Shown here piece after piece: positions 21,960 through 32,967 of a stretch of 64,000 nt of DNA (position 1 is the stretch's first letter; each line of letters begins with the position of its first letter). The translations under genes were made by a program, and so were the position numbers. Source of the stretch: Carya illinoinensis (Eukaryota > Streptophyta > Magnoliopsida > Fagales > Juglandaceae); NCBI RefSeq assembly GCF_018687715.1, contig NC_056759.1:34190385-34254384 (forward strand), in the 5' to 3' direction. Under the pieces are notes generated by a model, which had not been told where the DNA came from, did no database searches, and saw only the letters and a list, made by a program, of their open reading frames with translations.

Positions 21960-22690
21960 ATGGAAAAATATCGATCCAATGCAGGCCATGAAAAAATGGT
22001 GCGTAGGTCCTCAGACCACGCCAACCCTAAACACCAAAGGCAAGCCTTAGCACCTTGCGGTGCCATAAAAAAAGGGCGCGTAGGTCCTCAGACCACGCCA
22101 ACCCTAAACACCGAAGACAAGCCTTAGTAGCTTGCAGTGCCATGAAAAATGGCGCATAGGTCCTTAGACCACGGGGACCCTAAACACTAAAGGCAAGTCT
22201 TAGCAGATTGCGGTGCCATGAAGAAAGGGTGTATAGGTCCTTAGACCATGCTGATCCTAAACATCAAAGGCAAGACTTAGCAGCTTGCGGTGCCATGAAA
22301 AAAGAGCGCGTAGGTCCCCAGACCACGCCGACCCTAAATACCAAAGGCAAGCCTTAGCAGCTTGTAGTGCCATGAAAAATGGCGCATAGGTCCTCAGACC
22401 ACGGCAACCCTAAACACTAAAGGCAAGCCTTAGCAGATTGCGGTGCCATGAAAAAAGAGAGCATAGGTCCTCAAATCACGTTGACCTTAAACACCAAAGG
22501 CAAGCCTTAATAGCTTGTGGTGCCATGAAAAAAGGGCACGTAGGTCCTCACACCACACTGACTCTAAACACCAAAGACAAGCCTTAGCAACTTGCGGTTC
22601 CATGAAAAAAGGGCATGCAGGTCCTCAAACCACGTTGACTCTAAACACCGAAAGCAACTAGCTTATGGTGCCATGAAGGGTGTCGCACGA
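21960..22690. repeat. ~77-bp tandem repeat, about nine copies, in the Tat 3' region
   Basis: Core GTAGGTCCTCAGACCACGCC followed by CCTAAACACCAAAGGCAAGC and CTTGCGGTGCCATGAAAAA, repeating every 76-77 bp from about 21975 to 22680 with increasing divergence. It lies between the integrase stop and the antisense ORF block. Tandem arrays at this position are known from Tat elements. The spacing is uniform with no unique spacers, so it is not a CRISPR. Confidence 0.9.
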
Positions 22691-22902
22691 GTTCTTATGA
22701 CCCACTAACCTTAAACAACCTAACAAACCAAGGGCAACAATGGCAAAACTGCCCAACCACAAATAAAAGACCAAGAACAAAAGCGTGCAACAGCAAAATT
22801 AAAGCATGCAACGGCAAAATTAACTGGCATTCATCAAAACAAAATAAAATCCATTATCACGAATGTGCAAAATACAGAAATACAAAAAGAAGAAGACACA
22901 AG

Positions 22903-25617
22903 TTAAGGGGCATCATCAGGTGGAAACGCCCGAGGCACATTTATGAAAGTGTCAGGTATCTCCTTTTGCCTAAACTCATCAACCTCGAGGCGGGCGCTTT
23001 CCTCAGGATGGAACAAATCCCACTCAAGAAGCCTAAGATTGGTGGCTGGCGCAGCCAGGAGACGATTCCTCAATTTCAGAATACCACGACCATGCCCATA
23101 AGTAAAGGCTCGATCTCTTGTTGCAGGGACATGAACCAACTAGGCACAAAGTCGTGCAATTTCCTCCTGAGCAATAGTTAGCCCACTCGTCTTCTCGGCA
23201 AGCCCTTGTTGACTAACCCCAAGAGTCGAGTTTGCCTCATTTAGACCCTCTTGAGAACGGGCCAAGTCTCCCTGGAGAGAAGTCAGCATCCCATCATGGG
23301 CAGCAAGCTCTAGTAGGATTTCCAGCACATGCTTCTCCTCGGCTAAAACTGCTTGTTCAACCCTATCAACCCACCATTTCTCAGAGGCATGCCTAGCTAT
23401 ATAGCATAACTTGTGTCGCTCCTTGACCTCCTCCTCAAGTTGGGCACGATCGGTCACTATCCACACAGCTAGGTCATTGATGCCTTGCAAGAAGGAAAAC
23501 AAACAACCAATTTGAGAAGAGGCTCAAAAATGAAAGGAGTATATAAAAAATGGGACTGATTGCGTAGTACCTCAGAGAGCTAGTCTCTCAAACGAGTGGC
23601 CATCTGGGCAACGGATTCAACTTGGGAGCTAACATCTATTGAGGAACCACCACCACTAGAGACTGCCCCAACAATCTCACCAGGGCTTAAAGGTGAGGCT
23701 TCAACAGGCATCGCAGACGAAGCCGCTATCCTCCTATATGAATCCCCCAAGTGCACAGGGGGCAAAGGGAGTGGCAGGAAAACCAGATCGGCCTTACGAT
23801 GGTGGGCATCTTCCTACAGGAAATTCTCCCATTCCTCCTCAATGCAGGAGTCAGTGTCCCCCCCAAAAGAAGAGGCATGAAGGGAAGGGAGAGAGAGCCC
23901 TGCCCCTCTACCAACCGGCGAGAGGGTTCTTTCCCTAGAGATGATAGTTGGTAGACTCTCTGGGGCGATTTGCTGTGAACCAACCTCACTGCCTGTTTCA
24001 ATCGAGCGTGGAGAAGCATCCCTTGTTGTGTCAATCTGCTCAGCCTCATGGGGTGGAGAGGCCCCTTCCACCCCACTTGTGGGCAAGGCGTCTGATGCCT
24101 CATCTTGGCTATCTATTGGCAAAATGTGGGCTGCCTCTTCATGGGCACCACCAGAAGGAGGGGGCAAACAAGCCCTCAACCCGGTAACGGAGTCAAGGTT
24201 TAGGGCGGCCACAACTATGGCATCCAGCTCGACTTGACTCACTTGCCCTTCTAAGACAGGAAACTCAAACGCAGGAACAGAGGCCGTGGAATGCTCCTGT
24301 GAACTAAACCCAACTTGGAGGGAGGCGGCCAGGTCAAAAATGGTCAAGTCAGCTAAACCCTCCACATCCCTCGAAAATAAGGCGGTATCCACCAGTCGAG
24401 GCAACGAAGGCTTAGGGGTGGCTAGCTGAGTGGGCGTCTGAGATTGTACATCCTCCTGAGGCGTCTGGTTCTGGACGCCCTTAGATGGCGCTAGGTTTTT
24501 CTTTTAGGAGGAGGAAGGGGAGAAGAGTCTCCAGAATGGGCCATTTTTCGTTGGCCGCCATCATCGTTCTTTTTTTTGCTCATTTTCTCTCTTTTCTCAA
24601 CGGCTTCCTCTTTCTCTGGTCGTGATTTCTTTTCCCCCCTTTTTTCTGAACGAGATTTCTTTTCTTTAGAGGGATCATGCTTCGAAGTTTTCTCAGAGGG
24701 CTTTGGCATGGGAGAAGGAATGGTGGGCGAGATCATAAAGTCACGCCCTTGAAAATAAGATCGGTTTGGAGATATCAAGAACCGATCAATGTGGGCAGAG
24801 GTCAATAAGAGATCAATGTGAAGCTCTTTAGGATTAGCCTCAGCCCAAGAATGGACAGTCTCAATCCAAGCCAGCTCGCGATGTGACAAAGGTTCCATTC
24901 TGAGCCACAATTTCTTTTCGTCAGGAATGAGGCACCACATTGATTTAAATGGAAAGTCCTGGAAGACATATTTTGAGGCGGGGAACTTCCAACCTTGACC
25001 AGTGATAAAAAAGAACTTGGATGTCCATGCCTTAGCATTGGAATAGCGAGTCTCAAACCGGGCCAACGTCTACCAGTTATCTTTTTTGTTAAAGCTAACC
25101 ACATTACCCTTGGCAACTTTCCTCACCTTATAAAAGGCCAAAAATTTCCTACCAGTCAGGTTAAGGTAAGGGTCGCCGAGAGGTTCCAGAACCATGCAGA
25201 AGACAATACAAACGCAGGAATATACCCTCAATGCAAAATGGTATAGTTGAGCAGGAGTTATACTAAGGAGGTACAGAATGTCACGAAGAGGGCGGCACAA
25301 GGGGAGCCTCAATCCATGTTGTATGAGGGGGACGATGATAGCCACTTTCCCAGCAAAACCCTCATCGTCGCAGCATTCAAACTTGGGAGCCACCTAGCAA
25401 AAGGTGTCCCCTCAGGGACTTTGAAGGGATTCTCAGAAACCTCACTCTCACCAGAATGGGCCCTTGAAATTGATAGAAGTAAAACAATACAAAGGATCAA
25501 AACAGACAAAGAACGAAGGCAAGAAAGAGATTCAGAAAGCTGAAAAAGCATCAGAGAAAGGAATGAGGGAGGATAGAAGATGGGGTGTTTGGAGAAAGCT
25601 AGAATGCAAAATGCCAA
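22903..25617 (-). pseudogene. Antisense ORF block of the Tat element (Transposase_28-like protein, broken)
   Basis: A long minus-strand reading region in pieces: 25617-25309, 25393-25070, 25066-24491, 24404-23814, 23502-23140 and 23139-22903. The first part contains GLRLPLCRPLRDILYLLSIT and PAQLYHFALRVYSCVCIV, then FFFITGQGWKFPASKYVFQD. This matches the Pfam family named putative gypsy-type transposon (Transposase_28), carried antisense in Tat elements. The middle is a Lys/Glu/Ser linker and the end a coiled coil (23502-23140). The two final pieces are in one frame, split by a single in-frame TAG. The function of this antisense protein is unknown. Its long readable length opposite no sense gene indicates past selection for coding. 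Confidence 0.75.
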
Positions 25618-25972
25618 CAGACAAAGAAAGTGTACTTCAGCACTGGAAAGGAAGTATAACCGTCACAAGAAAACCCTCCACTTTTTCTGCCAATAGCAGC
25701 GGAAAACGTTGGGCAATCCTTGGTATTTAAAAAAAATGGTACAAAACAGTGAAGAAAAAGGGGTACGGTGGGCCAGCAGGCACCTGAGGGCCGTGGATAG
25801 TATGGGCCTATGTCCATGGCCGTTTGCCTTCTGCATACCAAGGCCCATACACAAAGAGGAAGCAAGAAGGTAAAAAGAAGGCCCATGTGCATTAGGATTA
25901 AAGGTAAAAAGAAGGCCCATGTGGAGACACCCAGCCTTTAAGCCAAAAGGCGAAGGGAATTGGCGGGGTAGC

Positions 25973-26373
25973 TGGGAGGGACTATTCGAACCAAAAGGCT
26001 CGAGACACCGAAAGAGGCCCATTATATTATAAAAGCCCAGAGGGCAGATCCAGGGGCCGCAATGAGATAAGTAAGAAGAGTCTAAGAGAATATGTGCCTC
26101 TCGCCATCTTTTATGGAAGGATAATGACATCGGGTAGTAACATGATTGTTCAAAATATCAAGTAATGATCTACACCTATAAATCCTAGATAAGATAAGTA
26201 TCGCAAGCAGGTCTATATATACTAGGTAATCTTTGATAATTGGAAGGATAATTTGACTGTTGTTTCCTTTCAATGACTTAAGCATCAGAATATTTTCAGG
26301 TAAAGCCCCACCAGCCTCCTTGACGATTTTTGGTGAACGGTTGCAAATTGGCCTGTGAGACACGTCCTTAACA
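25973..26373 (+). repeat. 3' LTR of the Tat element
   Basis: Begins TGGGAGGGACTATTCG and ends CTTAACA. It lacks the MITE present in the 5' LTR. Host sequence AATCCCACAAC resumes directly after it. Confidence 0.9.
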
Positions 26374-27153
26374 AATCCCACAACACAATAGATGTTTGAC
26401 CAAAATTTCATTTATCTGTTGTTCCTACGAAGCTCAGCCACCGCCCTCTCTGGCCGAAGATGAGCCTACTTATCGATCCCTTGTTCTTGCATTCTATGTT
26501 CTCTATTTTCTTTTGGTTATTTCTTTTTATCGTGAGTTTTTTTATTCCTTTCTGGGTTTAAACTTTGCACGTAAGGAATCCGTTTCACTGACGAAAATGG
26601 TCTCTAGGATTTTATCTGTGCGTAAATCGAATTAAAATCATTTCTCTGCTTGAACTTTGTCCACTTCAGTACATGGAGATGTGCTCCAATGTTGTTGGGA
26701 TTATAGTTTTCTTTCGCACCCTTTAAGGAATTTGTTTTAGAATCGAGAAATACTTCGCGTAGAGTCAACGTAGGAATCATACAAAAAGTGATTTTGCACG
26801 CTGATGTGTGAATCAAATATTTTCTTTGAAATTCAGTTTTTTAATTAACTTTTGGTTACATTAAGAGATACCTCTGGGCACATATCCATTCCGTTACGTG
26901 TTTCTACTTCAACTTTATCATTTCTGGTTCTTTTTCCCCCCACTATTAAATCAAGAACGGGGAATGAAATGAAAAGGATTTAAACGATCTGTGGTCTATG
27001 CCTGTTTCTTTGCGACAAAGTGGTTCTTAGGATGAACTAAAGTTTGTAACCTCGAACTTACATTAATTCCTGTCCTCAAGTTATTCAATTTCCTGCTATT
27101 CAAGGCAGCTGAAGACAATTACTATTGTGAAAAAACAAAAACAAAAAAACAAA

Positions 27154-27157
<4 letters not shown>

Positions 27158-27238
<81 letters not shown>
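27158..27238. repeat. (GA)n microsatellite, unit B
   Basis: About 40 GA dinucleotides, the longest of the four paralogous tracts. The Leu-Ser translation on the minus strand is a shadow. Confidence 0.95.
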
Positions 27239-27240
<2 letters not shown>

Positions 27241-27411
27241 ATAACTTTTAAGGGAATGACTAGTGCTATGACATAACTGGAGTCAAGAAAAACAGGGTAT
27301 AAGAAATTGAACATATCTGAAGTCAAGAAAGCCCATTATATTTCTTAGAACACGAACCAAAGCAAAATATCGAAGTTTTAGGATACTATAAAGTTTCACA
27401 GGCCAAGAATT

Positions 27412-27417
27412 TTTATT
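27412..27417 (-). terminator. AATAAA poly(A) signal of PMEI copy B
   Basis: Minus-strand AATAAA about 75 bp beyond the stop codon. The same signal occurs at 14367-14372, 39734-39739 and 58465-58470. Between the stop and the signal lies an inverted repeat CAGTCTCT...AGAGACTG (27440-27461), perfect in this copy. Confidence 0.6.
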
Positions 27418-27491
27418 GGGCAATTTAATGAGATAATGATCAGTCTCTCAAAAGAGACTGATGTTATGGAATAATAAGAGCAGCTAAAAGA

Positions 27492-28016
27492 TTAGTGCCC
27501 CGCCAGTTTATTGGTAAGCGCCAAGACAATGCTGCAGAGCTGGCTAAATGTCGTACTCAAGCTAAGTATGGGAGAGGCTTTGCCCATTTCCTTCAAACCT
27601 TCCTCACATGAATCAGAATTGCTCATTGCAGCAGACACCCATGTTAATACATCACTATACTTTTTAGACTTCAAGGACGTGAGGGAGTCCTGGAGTCGCT
27701 CACTTGAATCTTGATAGTTCTCATTGCAATCTTTAAAGGCAGCGGATTTGTCTTTCTGTTTGGAGAGCTGGCCCTGAATTTGCTTAGCCTGGGATGATGC
27801 ATGCTGCAGTGCAACTTTGGCTAGCACGCCAATATCAGTAGCCCCACGGCTCTCCGGGTCAGATTGAAGGGTTTTTTTGCACAGATCCTTGTACAAAGTA
27901 CCATCACAAGCTGAGGTTATAAGATCAGCTTTTTGCGCTTCTGCAACATTTCTGAATTGATAAATTGCGAAGAGAGTGAAAAGCACACAGAAGAAGAACT
28001 TCAAACTCGGCTTCAT
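27492..28016 (-). CDS. PMEI-family inhibitor (putative invertase/pectin methylesterase inhibitor), copy B
   Basis: An intronless 174-residue secreted protein. The ATG at 28016 is chosen because it is followed by a signal peptide (MKPSLKFFFCVLFTLFAIYQ, cleavage likely after AEA at residue 27); an upstream extension has no ATG. The mature domain has the four PMEI cysteines: C37 and C46 (N-terminal hairpin) and C97 and C137 (helix bundle), plus an extra C161. Motifs DIGVLAKVALQ and FKDCNENYQD fit PF04043, near the putative invertase inhibitors related to plane pollen protein Pla a 1. Members act in the cell wall or vacuole on invertase or pectin methylesterase; the target cannot be told from sequence. 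TATA at 28119 and AATAAA at 27412 flank it. It differs from copy C at about 12 residues. Confidence 0.92.
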   Translation of the reverse strand: MKPSLKFFFCVLFTLFAIYQFRNVAEAQKADLITSACDGTLYKDLCKKTLQSDPESRGATDIGVLAKVALQHASSQAKQIQGQLSKQKDKSAAFKDCNENYQDSSERLQDSLTSLKSKKYSDVLTWVSAAMSNSDSCEEGLKEMGKASPILSLSTTFSQLCSIVLALTNKLAGH

Positions 28017-28092
28017 GTTTTCAAGATGAAAGATTAATGGAGAAAATGAAGAAAACAATTGGAATGCTATCAACTTCTTTATCTTATTTTCA

Positions 28093-28128
28093 TTTCACAA
28101 CTATTGTGAAAGCATGTCTATATATATA
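28093..28128 (-). promoter_or_regulatory. TATA box and palindrome of PMEI copy B
   Basis: TATATATATA at 28119-28128, about 105 bp upstream of the ATG. The palindrome TTTCACAACTATTGTGAAA (28093-28111) has 8-bp arms around CTA and covers the interval where transcription would start. It is kept in A and D and with one changed base in C. Confidence 0.65.
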
Positions 28129-28509
28129 GAGAGAGTGAGAGAGGAGTACGTAGATAGATATGCCCAAGAAAGGCGTATGACAGCTCTGTGTCTGTTTTAA
28201 GAGGTCTCTTCGGGATTTGTTAGGACAGGCATGCATGAGTCGGTTTCATTTTTAGTTAGGAGCTTATTCCGTTTGATTTGTACATTAAGATAGGGGAGAT
28301 TTGTTTCCTGATTTGTTTATTTACGATATATAGGGGATTTTGTTTTTGGATTTTTGCTTTTTAAGCCTCAGTTATTGCTTTTAATTGATAGAGGATTTTG
28401 CTGCATTCACGTATTATTTATATATCTTGAAAACTTTGAATACAATGGCATAGATTAAAATAAATTAATTAATTAATATTTAAATGTGCTTTTAATCGGT
28501 GTATGGCAA

Positions 28510-28885
28510 AAAAAAAAAAAAAAAGAAGAAGCCAAAACATTAATAAATACATTTTTATGCTAACTCATATCCAAACTTCCACATGCATCGATAATGAGTG
28601 CCCTTACAAATTGAATTTCTCAATAAATAAATAAATAAACTATTTGAATTACAAAATGATAGATACTATCTACTTTTAGAAGGTTGAATTTAAAGTAGTT
28701 ATTGTTATTTAAAGAAATTCACCGGTTGAAAAATTGACCTAAATTAAAATTCAAAACGAATTTATTTAACCCATTGATACCCATGTTTTTCTAGAGACTA
28801 ACTCACATTGGTTTTTTCAACAAGCTACTATCTAGAGGTTGATTTTCTTTGATGTTGAAGTTGGTTTTTTTTTTTTTTTTTTGGC
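28510..28885. other. Unit B spacer right of the PMEI promoter
   Basis: Non-coding AT-rich DNA with poly(A) and poly(T) runs, homologous to 40835-41262 and 59565-59878. No gene seen. Confidence 0.6.
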
Positions 28886-28909
28886 GGGGGGGGGGGGGGG
28901 GGGGGGGGG
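28886..28909. repeat. Poly(G) tract, about 24 bp
   Basis: An uninterrupted G run directly after a poly(T) run (28867-28882). The paralogous site in unit C (41263 onward) has only about 10 G. Confidence 0.9.
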
Positions 28910-29029
28910 TAACTAGATTCATAAGATTATAAAGTACAGGAGCAATGGGTGAGAAATCTCAACAAGCATTATAACACAGAAAATAAAAATAAATCAGGAA
29001 ATGGAATTGTTATAAAAAAAAATAAGAGA

Positions 29030-29056
29030 GGGGGGGGGGGGGGGGGGGGGGGGGGG
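29030..29056. repeat. Poly(G) tract, about 27 bp
   Basis: An uninterrupted G run in the segment TTGTTATAA...(G)n. The same position in unit C carries about 28 G (41378-41405), while units A and D have A-rich sequence there. Confidence 0.9.
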
Positions 29057-29182
29057 TGGTTAGGAATGGAATATAATAATTCCAGTCATATGAATTCCTC
29101 GGCTCTTCGTCGGGAAAGAGTTGCCATGAAACCATCAGAGACCATCAGCACTAAGATGTGTGCTACAGCTTTCGATATTTGG

Positions 29183-29417
29183 TATTGATAGGATTCTAAA
29201 TTGCACAAAACCCAAAAAGATAATCAACACCATGATTTTAGGAATTAGTCACTGATTTGTAAATATCAACTCTTTACATGTATTTATTTGTTTCCATAAT
29301 TAGTTTTGTTTCTATCCTTAGCTTAGCTCCATGTACCTATTTAATCGTCAATCCTTTCATTGTAAAAGTATGAAGGTTTGATAATAATAAGTGTCTGTGT
29401 TTTCTACATTTTCTACA
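29183..29417 (+). repeat. 5' LTR of copia element 1
   Basis: Equal in length to 32968-33202 with a small number of differences. It starts with TA and not TG in both copies, so the ancestral element probably already had this non-canonical first dinucleotide. Confidence 0.92.
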
Positions 29418-29457
29418 TGGTATCAGCCTAACATATGTTCCCCACCTGAGACCAAAA

Positions 29458-30310
29458 ATGGCCTCTTCTTCCAACATCCCCTCTTCCTTTCTCCTCCATG
29501 TGCGGCCCACACCGACAGACTTCATGGCCTTCGCAGCTCACTCCAGTTGCACCCCCAACCACTCAAAAAACCCCCTTCGATGCACAAAATGCGGCAAGCT
29601 TGGGCATCTGCGCAACCGTTGTTGGCGGCTAATTGGGTACCCACGTGGCTGTGACCCTCGCACCACTCAACGGCCATCACTTCTTGGCAAACCACCGTCT
29701 GAGGTGGCACCGATGGCCCATCAAGCTTCCCTCTCTACCGATTCCTCGCTAGTACCTGGATTGTCACTGGATCTTTACCAGAAGCTGCTGGACCTCCTCA
29801 AACCGAACCCCCCTTCAGCTAATTTTGTTGGTAACGCCAGCTCTTTCCCTCCTCTTTTTGATAGCCTTCATGAATGGGTCATGCACAGAGGACTAGCGCC
29901 CACATGTGCCACGACCGAACAGCCTTCTGCGATTTACATGCACCAAATTCTTTGCAATCCGTGAAGCTTCCCAATGGCCACACTCTCTCTATTGAGGGTG
30001 TTGGCACTTGTGTTTTGTCCCCAACCCTCACTCTTCACAATATCTATTTTATCCCTCATTTTCGTTTTAATTTATTATGTGTCTTTCAGCTTACTAATAT
30101 ACTTTCTTGTCTTGTTTCTTTTTCTTCCAAAATTTTTTTTCTTCCAAGACCCACACTCAATGAGGCTGATTGGAGCGAATGAATATTACAATGGGCTTTA
30201 TGTGTACCGACCCACCACCATTCTAACCCTTTCTGTTCAATCTACTGTTACTAAAAATTTATGGCACCAATACCTAGGTCATCCTTCCCGTCTTCTTATT
30301 CCTTAATTTT
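29458..30310 (+). pseudogene. Copia 1 gag remnant and protease region
   Basis: The ORF 29458-29964 starts with a Ser/Pro-rich leader and contains a zinc knuckle CTKCGKLGHLRNRC with the usual CX2CX4HX4C spacing. The ~200-residue capsid part that normally precedes it is missing. The protease DSG motif is not recognisable; the following family sequence (VKLPNGHTLSIEGVGTCVLS, TLHNIYFIPHFRFNLL) is in the frame of 29874-30182. The GAG-pre-integrase region (NLWHQYLGHPSRLL) is near 30260-30305. Confidence 0.8.
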
Positions 30311-30329
30311 TTAATAATTCCTATGTCAT

Positions 30330-31731
30330 TTCTGATTGTGATGTTTGTGCCCGTTCTAAGCACACAAGATTGCCTTTTACTTCTACTGCTAATAAAAGCT
30401 CTTTTTCTTTCAATCGAATATTTTGCAATATTTGGGTTGGTTATCATATTTCATCACTTTGTGATGCTCATTATTTTCTTATTATTGTTGATGATTTCTC
30501 CCGCACTACTTGGATCTATCTCATGCGTCATAAATCTGAGGCCTAAACAAATCTCATGCATTTTTTTGCACTAATCCAAAATTAGTTCTACACCATGATA
30601 AAAATAATTCAAACTAATAATAGACAAGAATTTCTTTCGCATAAATATCAAACTTATCTTCATGATCATGGCATTATTTATGAACGTACTTGTGTTGAAA
30701 CTCCGCAACAAAACGGCATTGCAGAATGTAAACACCAGCACCTCCTGAATATTGCTTGCAGTCTTCATTTTCAAACTCACCTACCTTTAAAATTTTTGGG
30801 TGAATGCATACTCACTGCTGCATACCGTATCAATCGCATGCCAAGTCGCATTCTTCAAAATAAATCTCCATTTGAACTTCTTTTCAACCTTATGCCCAAT
30901 TACAATCACCTTCGCATTTTTGGATGTCTTTATTATGCTCAAATCCTTTGTGTTTCTTGTGATAAATTTTCTCCTCGTGCCTCAAAATGTATTTTTCTTG
31001 GTTGTCCAAGCACTAATAAAGCCTACAAGCTTCATAATCTTGACACTCAAGTCATTTTTTATTCTCGCGACGTCACCTTCCATGAACACCAATTTCTCTT
31101 TCAGGAAATTCCTAATCTTTCAAATCCATCCCTTCCCATATTTCCTCTCTTGGTTCTTGAGCCTATATTACCATCCACTACTTCCACCGTTTCCATTACT
31201 TCATCTGATTCTCCCTCTCCTTCCCCTCCTCCTCGCCCTCGTCGCACAACTACTCGACCAGCCTATCTCCAAGACTATGTCTATCTGACCCTACACACAG
31301 AACCCACGACATCCTCACCTGCTCTACAGACCTCAAGTACTGCTCACCCTTTATATGCTTTTCTTTCCTATTCTTGCTTTTCATCTTCTCACCTTACTTT
31401 TTTACATGCTCTTACTACTTCTGTTGAACCTTCTAGCTATTCTGATGCTTTTCGCCATTCCCATTGGCGAGAAGCCATGACTACTGCACTTCGTGCTCTT
31501 GAAGCCAATTCCACTTGGAAACTTGAGCCACTTCCTTCTGGTAAGAAACCCATTGGCTGCAAATGGGTATTCAAAACTAAGCTCAAGGCCAATGGTTCCA
31601 TTGAACGATTTAAAGCTCGATTGGTAGCCAAAGGCTACACTCAAATTAAAGGCCTCAACTACCATGAAACTTTTTCTACTGTTGCCAAAATGACTACTGT
31701 TTGGTATTTGTTGGCCGCCGCTTCTACTTAG
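30330..31731 (+). pseudogene. Copia 1 integrase and N-terminal RT
   Basis: Integrase zinc-finger end CDVCARSKHTRLPF and core FLIIVDDFSRTTWIYLM lie in the 30340-30545 region, with a TAA after HKSEA. The ORF 30595-31731 carries the second catalytic block as IQTNNRQEF, where the family has TDNG.EF, so the catalytic Asp is Asn here. The Glu block NGIAECKHQHLLN keeps the Glu. RT starts with NSTWKLEPLPSGKKPIGCKW and ends at TAG 31729-31731 in the middle of the fingers domain. Confidence 0.85.
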
Positions 31732-32940
31732 CAATGGCTTATTCATCAACTTGATGTCAACAATGCTTTCTTACATGGCAATCTTGATGAAGAAGTCTAC
31801 ATGACACCACCTCCCAGTTATTGTCTCAAGGGGGAGACTCGTGTCTGTCGTCTTCGCAAATCCCTCTATGGCCTCAAACAAGCATCCCGCAACTGGTTTT
31901 TTAAACTAACTACTGTGTTTCTTGATGCAGATTTTAGGCAATCTCAAGTAGATCACTCTCTATTCACTTTGGTTACTTCCACAAGTATTACCATTGTTCT
32001 TGTTTATGTTGATGACATTCTGGTTGCTGATAATGATCTCTCTTAAATTACGTTCTTCAAAGAAATTCTCTCCACACATTTCAAAACCAAAGACCTCGGT
32101 CCTCTCAAATATTTTCTTGGCCTTGGACTTGCTCGTTCCCAAAAAGGCATATTCCTCAACCAACGAAAATATGCTCTTGATATTCTCAATGATAGTGGAC
32201 AACTTGGTGCTTGGATTGCTTCCTTTCCCATGGAACAAAACTTGAAGCTCGCCAATCAAGATGGCACACTTCTTCCAGACCCTAGTGCATATCGCTGACT
32301 AGTTGGACGTCTCATCTACCTCACCATCACTCGTCCCGACATCTTCTTTGCAACAAACATCCTTAGTCAGTTTATGCATGCACCTCGTATTCCCCACATG
32401 CAAGCTGCCACTCACGTCCTTCGCTACATCAAAGGCAGTCCAGGGCAAGGCATTTTCTTCCCCTCTTCCAGCAGTTTACATGTTATTGCCTATACTGATT
32501 CAGATTGGGCCAGCTGTCTCAGTACCCATCGCTCCACCACAGGATACTTCATCCAGCTCGGCCTGAGCCCTATTTCTTGGTGAACAAAAAAACAAATGAC
32601 AGTGGCTCATTCATCTACAGAAGCTGAATATCGCGCCATGGCCATCACCACTTGCGAGCTTACCTGGCTGAAACAACTTCTCACTGATCTTGTATCTCTC
32701 ATTCTGAGCGTTTCAGCTTACATTGTGACAATCAATCTGCCCTCCACATTGCTCATAATCCAGTGTTTCATGAACGCACTAAACATATTGAGATTGATTG
32801 CCACATTATTCAAGATAAGATCAGGTCTGGTCTCCTTACAGTCGTGCATACTTCTTCTCATGAGCAAGTTGCCGACATCTTCACCAAAGCCTTAGGATAA
32901 GAAATTTTTCATGATTTCTCACGCAAGTTGGGCATTACGG
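31732..32940 (+). pseudogene. Copia 1 RT palm and RNase H
   Basis: In frame after the [23 protein letters not shown], then [17 protein letters not shown] and the catalytic LVYVDDILVA. TAA at 32044 and TGA at 32296 interrupt the connection region. RNase [21 protein letters not shown], then a TGA at 32581, then [12 protein letters not shown]. The final segment near 32880 reads ADIFTKAL in another frame. Confidence 0.88.
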
Positions 32941-32967
32941 ATCTCCATGCGCCAACTTGAGGGGGAG

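Larger units (their letters stand above)
16033..26373 (+). mobile_element. Degenerate Ty3/gypsy retrotransposon, Tat lineage (10.3 kb)
   Basis: LTRs are at 16033-16609 and 25973-26373 (the 5' copy is longer because a MITE is inserted). The 5' LTR ends ...TTAACA and is followed by TTGGCACCGTCTGTGGGA, the type of primer-binding region seen in plant Ty3 elements; a purine-rich tract (GGCGAAGGGAATTGGCGGGG) precedes the 3' LTR. Flanking AATC (16029-16032 and 26374-26377) is the visible target duplication within host sequence CTAATCCCACAAC, which is continuous in unit A. Gene order is gag, protease, RT, RNase H, integrase, then a tandem-repeat region and a large antisense ORF block. The RNase H with NNEAEYEAL and the antisense ORF place it in the Tat group. 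Every domain has stops or frameshifts, so the copy is dead. Confidence 0.9.

Noticed and set aside
21960..22690. Regularly spaced repeats that could suggest a CRISPR array
   Set aside because: Direct 77-bp tandem units with no unique spacers, inside a plant retrotransposon in a eukaryotic genome.
27511..27714. Plus-strand frames opposite the PMEI genes (also 14477, 39844, 58575)
   Set aside because: Shadows of the real minus-strand genes, preserved only because the coding strand is conserved.
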